Source of the DNA: a virus
Length of the DNA: 24,384 nt
Strand: one strand, 5' to 3'
Virus record (IMG/VR): IMGVR_UViG_3300033141_001438
Span: 1-24,384 of that record
A model generated the notes under the pieces. It was not told the origin of the DNA. It searched no databases and saw only the letters and a program-made list of their open reading frames with translations. Below are positions 1 to 6,290 of the stretch, piece after piece. Within the stretch, counting starts at the first letter, position 1. The number at the start of each line of letters is the position of its first letter. A program made the translations under genes and the position numbers.

Positions 1-620
1 ACAAGATACCGAGCTTGATGATTCCCTTACGAGAGAGCGTAGAGATTGCCGTGGTGTCGATCGCCTGGGCCTCTCTCGGTGCGCTTATCTTAGGCTTGAT
101 GGGTGCGCGCAATATTGCCCCGAACTGGATGTACCAGATAGCCAGATCGTTTCTCAATGCGCTGAGAGGCATCCCGGCGTTGCTCTACGCCCTGATCTTT
201 GTGTCGATGGTTGGATTAGGGCCGTTCCCCGGCGTATTGGGCCTCATCTGCCACTGTATCGGGGCATTAGGTAGGTACTTCGCTGAGGCATTCGAGGCAA
301 CTGATATCGAGCCGGTCGAGGCCGCGAAGGTAGACGGAGCGAACAAGTTGCAGATCATCTGGTACGTCCTTATCCCGAACGTGGGGCACCTGTTAATCGG
401 GTACATCCTTTACTACTTTGAATACTGTGTGCGCACCTCAACCCTGTTGGGGTTGGTCGGGGCTGGCGGAATTGGAGTGCCGCTCATTATCAGTATTAGG
501 CTATTCCGAACGCAAGAAGTGGCGGCAACGCTGTTGGTGATTCTAACGATGGTGTTCCTGATGGACAGGATGAGCGCCGCAATCAGACGGCGCGTGTTAG
601 GGGGTGAGAGAGTGTTATGA
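1..620 (+). CDS. phnE: PhnE-type ABC transporter permease, 5' end cut by window
   Basis: Membrane permease subunit of a phosphonate/phosphate-type ABC importer. The reading frame is open to the window edge (codons in phase from base 3), so the first transmembrane part probably lies outside. A TTG at 15 and an ATG at 18 exist but have no clear ribosome binding site. Visible are several hydrophobic helices, the PhnE-like stretch LRGIPALLYALIFVSMVGLG, an EAA-loop cytoplasmic motif (EAAKVDGANKLQIIWYVLIP) that contacts the ATPase, and the GLVGAGGIGVPL and QEVAATLLVIL segments typical of PhnE. The stop overlaps the next start (ATGA). The matching ATPase (PhnC) and binding protein (PhnD) are not in the window and may lie upstream. 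A sister MetI/glutamine-type permease is less likely given the GAGGIG and SIRLF motifs. Family call is firm; substrate is not. Confidence 0.85.
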   Translation, partial: KIPSLMIPLRESVEIAVVSIAWASLGALILGLMGARNIAPNWMYQIARSFLNALRGIPALLYALIFVSMVGLGPFPGVLGLICHCIGALGRYFAEAFEATDIEPVEAAKVDGANKLQIIWYVLIPNVGHLLIGYILYYFEYCVRTSTLLGLVGAGGIGVPLIISIRLFRTQEVAATLLVILTMVFLMDRMSAAIRRRVLGGERVL

Positions 621-1267
621 GAGCAATCATCATTGATGGGGGGAAGGCAACGCGGTTAGGGTATCCGCCCCCGAAAGGGCTTGTTCCTATTGGAGATAAG
701 TATCTGATGGAATATCTCTTCCAGCGACTCAAAGAACTAGGGATCGATCGGGCAACCGTGATCTTGGGCTTCCAGTCCGTAACGCGCTTCATCAAGTCCC
801 CACTGGCAAAACAGGTTGATGTTGTGGTGGATTACCAGATGGAGGGGCCTTTAGCCGCGCTCTGTCAGGTGGCCGACGAGTTTCGTGACTCTGATGTGGT
901 TATTACCACTGGCGATGCGTACTTCGAGCGCCTGGGACAGCTTCTCTCGTGTGAGGAAGGAACGGTACTCGCCCTAATAGATCGGCCACAGAAGGGACGT
1001 CCACAGATCAGGATGAAGAACAAGAAGATTGACTATGTGGGGCGTTTCCTCAAAGAGAGGGCGGTGACGTATACCGGGATTATGAGGGTCAATCGCTGTC
1101 CTGAGTTTTGGGATGCAATAGAGATGGGGCGTGATGCGGGGATGCAGTGGATAAGTCGCCCACTCTGTTTCCTGCCGAAAGGGATAGTGAAACTGAGGCC
1201 GGTTCTTGGCCTGCCGGTGAATGTCAATACGCCTAAAGATCTGGAACTAGTAAGGGGGGCAGTATGA
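617..1267 (+). CDS. Sugar-1-phosphate nucleotidyltransferase
   Basis: Predicted cytoplasmic enzyme joining a sugar-1-phosphate to an NTP to give an NDP-sugar and pyrophosphate. The N-terminus has the signature GGKATRLG (residues 8-15) followed by PPKGLVPIGDKYLMEY, which matches the GGxGTRL...PKxLxPI pattern, with Lys20 as the expected sugar-phosphate-binding lysine. A TTGDAYF segment in the middle is the likely metal-binding Asp region. The usual LAGG is IDGG here and the Gly before Thr-Arg is Ala, so the loop is a little unusual. At 216 residues it covers the catalytic Rossmann-like domain with no C-terminal beta-helix. The start overlaps the permease stop and the end overlaps the epimerase start by ATGA, so the genes are translationally coupled. 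Sugar and nucleotide specificity cannot be read from the sequence. Confidence 0.8.
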   Translation: MRAIIIDGGKATRLGYPPPKGLVPIGDKYLMEYLFQRLKELGIDRATVILGFQSVTRFIKSPLAKQVDVVVDYQMEGPLAALCQVADEFRDSDVVITTGDAYFERLGQLLSCEEGTVLALIDRPQKGRPQIRMKNKKIDYVGRFLKERAVTYTGIMRVNRCPEFWDAIEMGRDAGMQWISRPLCFLPKGIVKLRPVLGLPVNVNTPKDLELVRGAV

Positions 1268-2085
1268 GAATCCTAGTAACCGGCGGCGCGGGCTTTATCG
1301 GCTCGCACGTCGTCGATGCGTATCTAGCGGCAGGGCATGAGGTGGAAGTGTTCGATGATTTATCGACTGGAATTCAGAGTTATTATAACTTGTATGAGGC
1401 CGATATTCGAGATCGGCAAGCCGTGCGTGACGTGCTGGGAGACTTCCATCCCGATGTGGTGAATCACCATGCGGCGATGGTGGATGTGATTGAGTGCCAG
1501 AATGATCCTGATAAGGCTTGCGCAATCAACATAGATGGAACCTTGATTCTGCTTGAGCAAGCTCTAGCGGCGGGCGTTAAGAAGTTTGTCTTTGCCTCGT
1601 CGGGTGGTATCTACGGCGAGTGCCCGACACCGGCGCTAGAAACGTACCCGGTGAAGCCAAGTGGGGTGTATGGTTACTCAAAGCTCAGGGCCGAGCTTAA
1701 CGTCCTTGGATTCCGTAAGAAGCTATCCACAGTGATCCTGCGCTATGGCAACGTCTACGGCCCCCGTGGATATAGGGGTGTGATCCCGGCGTTCGAGGAT
1801 GCTCTGAGCACACAGAGGCTCTTAGCGATCTACGGCGATGGCAAGCAAGTGCGCGATTTCATCGGCGTAGCGGATGTGGCAAGGGCGAACGTCTTGGCCT
1901 TAGAACATGAGGGCATCTTCAATATCGCTACTGGCATCTCTACATCCATCCGCGATCTAGCTCGATCGATAGCGCCCAGTGATCCTTGCCACTACTATCC
2001 CCCGCGAGAAGGGGAAATCAGAGAGAGTAGGCTGGATGTTACGAAGGCGCGGGAAGTGATGGGGTTCGAGGCAGCGCCACTATGA
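1264..2085 (+). CDS. NAD-dependent NDP-sugar epimerase/dehydratase (extended SDR)
   Basis: Cytoplasmic NDP-sugar 4-epimerase or related extended short-chain dehydrogenase. The NAD-binding motif GGAGFIG is at residues 7-13, an acidic residue for the ribose is at 31-32 (DDLSTG), the catalytic Ser region is ASSGG at 111-115, and the catalytic YxxxK pair is Tyr136/Lys140 (YGYSK). The RYGNVYGPRG and GDGKQVRDFIGVADVA segments are typical of UDP-glucose 4-epimerase/GalE-like enzymes. At 273 residues it is about 35-45 residues shorter than usual, with the C-terminal helices trimmed. It overlaps both neighbours by ATGA, so it should act on the product of the upstream nucleotidyltransferase and feed the downstream glycosyltransferase. 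Epimerase versus 4,6-dehydratase is unresolved. Confidence 0.85.
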   Translation: MRILVTGGAGFIGSHVVDAYLAAGHEVEVFDDLSTGIQSYYNLYEADIRDRQAVRDVLGDFHPDVVNHHAAMVDVIECQNDPDKACAINIDGTLILLEQALAAGVKKFVFASSGGIYGECPTPALETYPVKPSGVYGYSKLRAELNVLGFRKKLSTVILRYGNVYGPRGYRGVIPAFEDALSTQRLLAIYGDGKQVRDFIGVADVARANVLALEHEGIFNIATGISTSIRDLARSIAPSDPCHYYPPREGEIRESRLDVTKAREVMGFEAAPL

Positions 2086-2711
2086 AATTCAGTGTCATCA
2101 TCGCCGCCCAAGATCGGCCAGAGGTGCTCGATGAGGTGCTCGCTGCCTTGCCCGATGTTGAGATCACCGTCGCTTATCGCTACATCGAACCACCGTCAGA
2201 CGTTGTGCTCGTCGATTGTAACCATCTTCCGTCCACTTGGCAGATAGGCGCAATGAAGAATCAAGGTGCAGGCTGGGCATGTGGTGATTACCTGATTTTC
2301 CTCGATGGGGACTGCATCCCGCAGGAAGGATGGTTGGAATCATATCAGGAAGCGATGAAGACGAACGATCTGGCTATCGGGCGTATCGACCGGGAAGAAC
2401 CTGACGGCACGATTAAACCCGATTATCGGTTATCACTACCACCTGAAAAGCGGCTTGATCAGGGCGGTGGGGGCAACTTCTGTATCTCTGCGGAAGCGTT
2501 TGATACGGGCTTTGATCCGGCCTACGACGGCGGGTGGGGGTTCGAGGACAGTGATCTATTCAGGCGCATAATCGGGCGAGGACTGCCCTACACGTTTTGC
2601 GATGCGCGGGTGATCCACAAACATCATGATCGAGAACCATTCCACTTTGCGAGGATGGCTCGGAACAGGAGGATCTATGAGCACCTGGAACTACAGAATA
2701 CTGCGGCATAA
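2082..2711 (+). CDS. GT-A glycosyltransferase, family-2-like
   Basis: Predicted transferase moving a sugar from an NDP-sugar to an acceptor. The N-terminal strand MKFSVIIAAQDRPE is that of GT2 enzymes. FLDGDCIP (Asp75/Asp77) is the metal-binding DxD. GGWGFEDSDLFRR (Glu155/Asp156) is the C-terminal acidic motif seen in galactosyltransferase-type GT-A folds, and GGGGNFCISAEAF precedes it. There is no membrane segment, so it is cytosolic or peripheral. At 209 residues it is compact. It is the last gene of the sugar cassette and overlaps the epimerase by ATGA; its 3' end overlaps the next small gene by 35 bases. The target could be host surface glycan, a virion protein or DNA; the sequence does not say. 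Confidence 0.8.
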   Translation: MKFSVIIAAQDRPEVLDEVLAALPDVEITVAYRYIEPPSDVVLVDCNHLPSTWQIGAMKNQGAGWACGDYLIFLDGDCIPQEGWLESYQEAMKTNDLAIGRIDREEPDGTIKPDYRLSLPPEKRLDQGGGGNFCISAEAFDTGFDPAYDGGWGFEDSDLFRRIIGRGLPYTFCDARVIHKHHDREPFHFARMARNRRIYEHLELQNTAA

Positions 2712-2904
2712 GCACGAAAAGGCTGATGATACTGTGGCCTTGCACGAGGTGTATTACGATGAGGATGGAAAAGCAGAGTGCTGCACGATTGATCCCGTTA
2801 CCCGCCATTCTGATAATGTCGCCGAACTGATAGAGGCCCTTGAGATAATGCTGTCTGACGCCAAGAAATGCCGAGATGATGTTATCGACTACGACAGTAT
2901 ATGA
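2677..2904 (+). CDS. Small conserved-type phage protein, unknown function
   Basis: 75-residue protein beginning MSTWNYRILRHKHEK. The start is set by AGGAGG at 2668-2673, inside the end of the glycosyltransferase gene; the longer frame opening at 2626 has no such site. It has an acidic centre (LHEVYYDEDGK), a following helix rich in Glu/Leu/Met, and no membrane segment. The WNYRI...EVYYDEDGK pattern is one I associate with small hypothetical proteins of phages and bacteria; no role is known to me. The stop TGA lies inside the 16-base boundary motif at 2897-2912. Confidence 0.75.
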   Translation: MSTWNYRILRHKHEKADDTVALHEVYYDEDGKAECCTIDPVTRHSDNVAELIEALEIMLSDAKKCRDDVIDYDSI

Positions 2905-2912
2905 GATACACC
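2897..2912 (+). promoter_or_regulatory. Boundary motif copy 1 (GTATATGAGATACACC)
   Basis: One of three close copies of GTATAY-NN-GATAYACC in the window (others at 12539 and 19674). It overlaps the stop codon of the preceding gene and lies 16 bases before the YkgJ-like start, leaving room for the GGAGG site. TATATG could serve as a -10; no -35 of TTGACA type is placed correctly. Promoter or operator function is inferred. Confidence 0.45.
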
Positions 2913-2928
2913 ATAACTGGAGGTGACT

Positions 2929-3258
2929 ATGCCTTGTAAGCAATGCGGCAACTGCTGTTATCCGCTCTGGCTTAACACACCCAAAAGCAAAGTCCCATCT
3001 AGTGATCGTGCTTTTCTTATGCGACACTGGAAGCGGATCGGCCGCAAAGTGGCCCTTGAGCGTCTTCCCGAAGAGCTTAGAGATGATGATTGGACGGGCG
3101 TGTTTTTCTACGAGTGCGAGTTTTTCAACCCCAAAACAAGAAAGTGCATGGCGCATGCCGAGCGTCCACCAGTATGCCGTGGATTCCCTGAGTACAATGA
3201 TCGCAAGGACATGAACGAGCGGATATTGAAGATATTCGGGTGTGGCTATTTGACTTGA
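2929..3258 (+). CDS. YkgJ-like cysteine-cluster protein (zinc/iron chelating)
   Basis: 109-residue soluble protein. The N-terminus MPCKQCGNCC carries the CxxCxxCC cluster (Cys3, 6, 9, 10). A second cluster follows: Cys at about 63 and 73, then RPPVCRGFP, where the RPxxCRxFP motif is the hallmark of the YkgJ/UPF0153 family, and GCGY near the end. The family is thought to bind zinc or an iron-sulfur centre; its biochemical role is poorly defined. I chose ATG 2929 because GGAGG at 2919-2923 sits five bases upstream; a GTG at 2923 overlaps that site and is less likely. It follows boundary motif copy 1 and may be transcribed from it. Confidence 0.75.
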   Translation: MPCKQCGNCCYPLWLNTPKSKVPSSDRAFLMRHWKRIGRKVALERLPEELRDDDWTGVFFYECEFFNPKTRKCMAHAERPPVCRGFPEYNDRKDMNERILKIFGCGYLT

Positions 3259-3292
3259 CTCCCCGCCCAAGATCCGTCATAATAGGTACACT
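3255..3292 (+). promoter_or_regulatory. Sigma-70-type promoter with boundary motif copy 4 (weak)
   Basis: TTGACT at 3255-3260, a 17-base spacer and CATAAT at 3278-3283 give a near-consensus promoter. The predicted start (about 3290) falls within three bases of the ATG at 3293, so the mRNA would be leaderless. TCATAATAGGTACACT at 3277-3292 aligns to the 16-base boundary motif at 10 of 16 positions and ends directly before the start codon, as copy 3 does. Confidence 0.6.
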
Positions 3293-3487
3293 ATGGAAGA
3301 CACGGTGAAAGCAGCGTTTGCCAACTATTTCGGGCACGAAACCCTGACGCTTCAACGCACTAAAGTTGATGGGTGGACGAATACGTGGATCGTAGTCTCG
3401 AACGGCCCCGAAGGGATCAAGCTAGAGAAGTCCAACACGAAGGCCAAGAAGGTGTACATCCTGCGCCGCCTCATCGGGGGCTGCTAG
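3293..3487 (+). CDS. Small protein of unknown function, probably leaderless
   Basis: 64 residues, beginning MEDTVKAAFANYFGHETLTL; basic C-terminal half (KLEKSNTKAKKVYILRRL). No domain is recognised. No Shine-Dalgarno precedes the ATG; instead a good -35/-10 pair places the transcription start next to it, which suggests leaderless translation. The stop TAG shares its last base with the GTG of the next gene, so the two are coupled. Coding status rests on that coupling and on the promoter position. Confidence 0.6.
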   Translation: MEDTVKAAFANYFGHETLTLQRTKVDGWTNTWIVVSNGPEGIKLEKSNTKAKKVYILRRLIGGC

Positions 3488-4005
3488 TGAGACGCCAGAA
3501 GCCGACAAAACCCGACAGGCCCAAAACGATGAAAGGCCGCTTAGAAGCGGCCCGGTTAGCGCGTGAGATGGCAGTCGAATTGCTTGGCGAAAACCAAGTT
3601 GAATTCTTCGACGAGCATGGTTATATGATCGTTGAGGGCAACAACGGTTATCGCTATTGGATCTTCGATAGGATTAGCGCCGAAGAGTTTGGGACTGCCG
3701 AGACGAACGAGATCCATAACATACTCATCAATACCCCCTGGGAACCAGATGAGGGGGCGGAACCCGCTGAGTGGCTTGTCTGGGGTTACGATACGGCGCA
3801 GGGATTCGACTGTATGAGATTCTTCATGTACGGCTCGTATGCGATGCCTCGCTACGATGAGCTTGCGGCGGCGGCAGTCGAACTGATGGTTGACACCAAT
3901 GGGTTCATCATGCGTGGGTGTCGGCCTGGCGGTTCGATTCAGACGCCTATCCTCAACCGTTTATTACAGAGCGCCAATCTAGGATCGCTGCCCGCAGAGC
4001 CTTAA
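3487..4005 (+). CDS. Hypothetical protein, 172 residues
   Basis: Not recognised. GTG start at 3487 overlaps the preceding stop by one base; the frame is open upstream to 3373 but that part overlies the previous gene. The first 20 residues are Lys/Arg/Pro rich (RRQKPTKPDRPK), followed by a helix (GRLEAARLAREMAVELLG), then an aromatic, acidic middle with EGNNGYRYWIFDRI and WLVWGYD, and helices near the C-terminus. No signal peptide or membrane span. Its 3' end runs 53 bases into the 3' end of the sigma gene on the other strand, so transcripts of the two are convergent and could interfere with each other. Confidence 0.65.
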   Translation: MRRQKPTKPDRPKTMKGRLEAARLAREMAVELLGENQVEFFDEHGYMIVEGNNGYRYWIFDRISAEEFGTAETNEIHNILINTPWEPDEGAEPAEWLVWGYDTAQGFDCMRFFMYGSYAMPRYDELAAAAVELMVDTNGFIMRGCRPGGSIQTPILNRLLQSANLGSLPAEP

Positions 4006-4597
4006 ACTCTTCCTCAGTCGCCATTTCTTCCAGAAGCGCCATCGTCTTCTTGTTGCGATATCCTTTTAGAAGGGATGTTTGTAGCTCGTCAGGAAGCGAT
4101 TCAATCATTGACCATAGTCTGTCTTGTGCCAGAATCGATTCCGGCCCCGGTGACAGATCTGTTCTAGGTATTTGCCGACAACGGGCTACATATTCCTGGC
4201 GTCTGTCTGCCCGTTTCTTCTCTTGCGCCACAAATCTGTAAACCCGCTGCCTGATGATCAGATTTGCCCACGATGTAAATCTCACTGTCCCTTTCACGCC
4301 CTTTCGCGGCTTGTCGGGATCAAACTTCTTGATTGCAAATACCAGGGCTTCGGCGGCCACGCAGATAGCATCATCAAGGCGCACCGGGTGAGCAGTGTGG
4401 GTGAAGAAGTCTTCCTTATTCCCGCCGCAGTGATGAGCCATGTTTGCAAAGAACAGAATGCGATTGGCATTGTGCTTAACCAGTAAATCGATTGCCTTCT
4501 CATCACCCTTAACGGCTCTACGAGCAAGCCGATCTTCTTCTTCGGCTGAAAGGTTAGGATAACGGATAGATAGCTGTTTGTACTCGTCCCATAACAC
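3953..4597 (-). CDS. Phage sigma-70-like RNA polymerase sigma factor
   Basis: 214-residue protein that should bind host core RNA polymerase and direct it to phage promoters. LSAEEEDRLARRAVKGDEKA plus LVKHNANRILFFANM match sigma regions 1.2-2.1. LDDAICVAAEALVFAIKKFD and RFTSWANLIIRQRVYRFVAQ match regions 2.2-2.4, including the FTSWA/IRQ core-binding and -10 recognition helices. Between them is an insert of about 20 residues (AHHCGGNKEDFFTHTAHPVR). The C-terminus has SLPDELQTSLLKGYRNKKT, a weak region-4-like helix-turn-helix that lacks the usual eIA..l motif. GTG at 4597 is chosen because AAAGGAG lies six bases upstream (4604-4610). It is the only minus-strand protein gene seen, divergent from the gene at 4632 and convergent with that at 3487. 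It might instead be an anti-sigma-like decoy, but region 2 looks intact. Confidence 0.8.
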   Translation of the reverse strand: MLWDEYKQLSIRYPNLSAEEEDRLARRAVKGDEKAIDLLVKHNANRILFFANMAHHCGGNKEDFFTHTAHPVRLDDAICVAAEALVFAIKKFDPDKPRKGVKGTVRFTSWANLIIRQRVYRFVAQEKKRADRRQEYVARCRQIPRTDLSPGPESILAQDRLWSMIESLPDELQTSLLKGYRNKKTMALLEEMATEEEFKALRAAILDWRSVING

Positions 4598-4631
4598 GAT
4601 TTTCTCCTTTTGGGGGCTAAAGTTTCTTGAG

Positions 4632-5024
4632 ATGAAAGACCACGAAGATATTCTCAAACGCATCGAAACTCTCTGTGCGGAATTGAAGGCCGACGAAGAC
4701 CGCCGAGCGCGGGTGGTGGGAATGCTATTGCGCGATCTGTCGCTGCCGCTAGACGCACTGGAAAAGCAGGCTAAGAGGCAGAAGAGGCTTGATGCGTTGA
4801 AGCTGAAGGATCATGCACATAAGCTAAACGAGCAAATTGTGGGCATCTTATCTAAGAAAGAACCTGACACAGCTTTGGCGATGCGCCTTCTTCTCACTAA
4901 GAATATACTGGAATCGGACATTGACCCTGAAAATGCGCAGGCGTTTAAGGCCCGCGCCGATGCCTGTAAGACACTTGCCGCCGAACAGACTATCTCCGCA
5001 CCCGGCAAGGACGTGACGTTTTGA
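4632..5024 (+). CDS. Helical protein of unknown function
   Basis: 130 residues, almost entirely predicted helix, with charged heptad-like stretches (EKQAKRQKRLDALKLKDHAHKL and a following QIVGILSKK segment). No domain recognised. ATG 4632 lies 34 bases from the divergent sigma start; an earlier ATG at 4578 lies inside the sigma coding region and is unlikely. The ribosome binding site is weak (GGGGGCT 15 bases upstream). The stop TGA overlaps the TTG start of the zinc-ribbon gene. A small terminase subunit is conceivable from size and helicity but the distance from the large subunit gives no support. Confidence 0.6.
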   Translation: MKDHEDILKRIETLCAELKADEDRRARVVGMLLRDLSLPLDALEKQAKRQKRLDALKLKDHAHKLNEQIVGILSKKEPDTALAMRLLLTKNILESDIDPENAQAFKARADACKTLAAEQTISAPGKDVTF

Positions 5025-5212
5025 TCTGCCCTGAGTGCAGTTCAACTGACGTGCGGGAATTGAAAGCCGAATATGTGTTCCATCAGGACACCACGTTTAC
5101 CTACCAGTGCAATGCCTGTGGGCATGTGTTTACCAGTACGGTAGACGGACGCGATGGGTTCTTTATTGAGCAACCGAGGACGTTGCTAAAGAAAACCGTG
5201 ACAGGGTCATAG
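5021..5212 (+). CDS. Small zinc-ribbon protein
   Basis: 63 residues with two CxxC knuckles: CPEC at residues 3-6 and CNACGHVF about 25 residues later, spaced as in a zinc ribbon. It probably binds one zinc and may contact nucleic acid or a polymerase, as many small phage zinc ribbons do; that role is inferred. The TTG start overlaps the preceding stop (TTGA), and AAGGA lies about nine bases upstream. After its stop begins a noncoding stretch of about 250 bases. Confidence 0.65.
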   Translation: MICPECSSTDVRELKAEYVFHQDTTFTYQCNACGHVFTSTVDGRDGFFIEQPRTLLKKTVTGS

Positions 5213-5460
5213 TCGGTTTTCAGTATATTCTTAATGAAGCTGGCCGACAGGTTAGCTGGCGCTGCGGGGAACGCATATCGTCCCGTGAAGAAAAGGTATG
5301 CGTTGGCAATGTAACGGGCATGTGGGATCGAAGCCCACCCTCGTAGCAAGGGCGACTGTGGATGTATCCGATAGGATGGGAAGCGTTAGACCACATCGGG
5401 CCGGGGACACGCTTACCGGCCAGCCGCCCCACTCATGCAAGCAAGTTCAAGGAGGACCAT
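5213..5460 (+). other. Noncoding stretch with strong RNA structure
   Basis: No convincing gene. It holds GTATAT at 5223, the three-way-junction element at 5263-5345, a hairpin with TGTGG 5357-5361/CCACA 5391-5395 around ATCC/GGAT, a six-pair stem GGCCGG 5399-5404/CCGGCC 5416-5421, and finally the AAGGAGG site of the gene at 5461. The frame open at 5298-5516 runs through these stems and past the strong site, so I treat it as chance. Confidence 0.5.
5263..5345 (+). ncRNA. tRNA-like three-way junction with possible pseudoknot
   Basis: Closing stem TGCGGGG 5263-5269 pairs with CCTCGTA 5339-5345 (seven pairs, two G-U). An eight-pair stem follows, AACGCATA 5270-5277 with TATGCGTT 5297-5304. A T-arm-like hairpin GTGGG 5322-5326/CCCAC 5334-5338 has loop ATCGAAG. 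CCCGT 5282-5286 in the second loop can pair with ACGGG 5314-5318, giving a pseudoknot. No proper D arm or seven-base anticodon loop can be drawn, so it is not a normal tRNA. It could be a decayed tRNA or a different structured RNA. The strand is taken from the flanking genes. Confidence 0.35.
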
Positions 5461-5742
5461 ATGAATTTCATCACAACCATCGTCGGATTGATCGGGAAGG
5501 TTATCTCGCCCTCTAAGCAGATTCAGGCTGTCGGGGGTAGACGGGTATGGGTTTCCCTTGTGGGGATGGCCTTCGTGATTGTTGCGTGGGTGCTGAAGAT
5601 CCCAGAAGCCCTCATCTATGGGGCGCTGGCAGTTGGCGGGGCATTCGTTGTCGGTGAGAGCGTGGCCGATGTGAAGGGGCGCAGTGGATTCAATTTGGCC
5701 GATATTCTCGGTCTGGGGGACGATGAAGAAGAAACGAATTAA
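5461..5742 (+). CDS. Small membrane protein, holin-like in shape
   Basis: 93 residues with an N-terminal amphipathic or hydrophobic segment (MNFITTIVGLIGKVISP), then RRVWVSLVGMAFVIVAWVLK and IYGALAVGGAFVVGESVADV, two likely transmembrane helices separated by a short turn, and an acidic tail (GLGDDEEETN). ATG 5461 is fixed by AAGGAGG eight bases upstream. Size and topology fit a class II holin or another phage inner-membrane protein; no lysin is seen next to it, so the holin reading is only possible. The end overlaps the next gene by 20 bases. Confidence 0.65.
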   Translation: MNFITTIVGLIGKVISPSKQIQAVGGRRVWVSLVGMAFVIVAWVLKIPEALIYGALAVGGAFVVGESVADVKGRSGFNLADILGLGDDEEETN

Positions 5743-6043
5743 GACAATTCGCGCTGGCGGGGAAGACTACGAGATACGCTGGGACCCTGATGGAGCATAT
5801 CTCATCAAGTTTGGGGCTGAAGCGATGGCTGATCATAATTCCTGTATCATTTATCTTCACCCTAGCCTGAAAGGACGCCCGCTAGCGATCCTCAAGGCCT
5901 TGTTTCACGAGACGTTTCACACCATCGAACACGTCGTCAACGAGGACCTTGACGAAGATACGCTTGATCGCTTTGCGAAGGGCTTAGCAATCGTGCTCAC
6001 CGAGAGCGGAATCATCAATCCAGAGGACTACGAGTTTGGGTAA
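5723..6043 (+). CDS. Small zincin-like protein with HExxHxxxH motif
   Basis: 106 residues. The centre carries FHETFHTIEHV, a full HExxHxxxH zinc-binding motif as in zinc metallopeptidases, preceded by a hydrophobic helix (LAILKALFHE) and followed by an acidic helix. The N-terminus is basic (MKKKRIKTIRAGG) and leads into a small beta region with GGEDYEIRWD. This is the size of phage minimal gluzincin/IrrE-like domains. ATG 5723 has GGGGGA just upstream; ATG 5684 lies further inside the preceding gene. It could be a protease, for example against a host repressor, or a metal-binding protein; catalysis is not proven. Confidence 0.65.
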   Translation: MKKKRIKTIRAGGEDYEIRWDPDGAYLIKFGAEAMADHNSCIIYLHPSLKGRPLAILKALFHETFHTIEHVVNEDLDEDTLDRFAKGLAIVLTESGIINPEDYEFG

Positions 6044-6290
6044 TCTCTTAGCCAGATATAACACTTGGCGCTTAGTAAGAAAGCTGCGAAAGGCAGAGCG
6101 AACGGGGAATGTCATCCTCTGCAATACCAAGGGCGTCGAGTTAGATCCGCGCATGGTGTTGGACACAGAGGGGTTCCAGGAAGGGTGTATTCCAGTGGCC
6201 TACAAGCCACCGTTTCTAGTGGTAATGACGCCCGAGACGGCACCCGTGGGCTTTTTCGTGCCATATCCAAGTGATGATTCGTGTAACTGA
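6036..6290 (+). CDS. Hypothetical protein, 84 residues
   Basis: Not recognised. TTG start at 6036 overlaps the previous stop, with AGAGGA about nine bases upstream. Basic N-terminal helix (ARYNTWRLVRKLRKAERTG), then a beta-rich part with KPPFLVVMTPETAPVGFFVP. No membrane segment is clear. The 3' end overlaps the HNH gene by 20 bases. The overlap pattern matches its neighbours, which is the main support for coding. Confidence 0.55.
   Translation: MGNLLARYNTWRLVRKLRKAERTGNVILCNTKGVELDPRMVLDTEGFQEGCIPVAYKPPFLVVMTPETAPVGFFVPYPSDDSCN

Noticed and set aside
2600-2720. Host/prophage boundary between the sugar cassette and small phage genes
   Set aside because: Genes overlap across this point and the ribosome binding site of the next gene is within the glycosyltransferase gene; no direct repeat or integrase is seen. 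A boundary upstream of the window cannot be excluded.
2560-3270. Minus-strand 236-residue open frame
   Set aside because: It covers three plus-strand genes with good ribosome binding sites, has no domain and a low-complexity, unfolded look; a shadow frame.
5298-5516. Plus-strand frame of 72 codons in the noncoding stretch
   Set aside because: It overlies strong stems and extends past the AAGGAGG site of the gene at 5461 in a different frame.
6222-6258. GC-rich stem followed by TTTTT, terminator-like
   Set aside because: Lies inside the gene at 6036, stem is short and imperfect, and the gene continues with normal codons.
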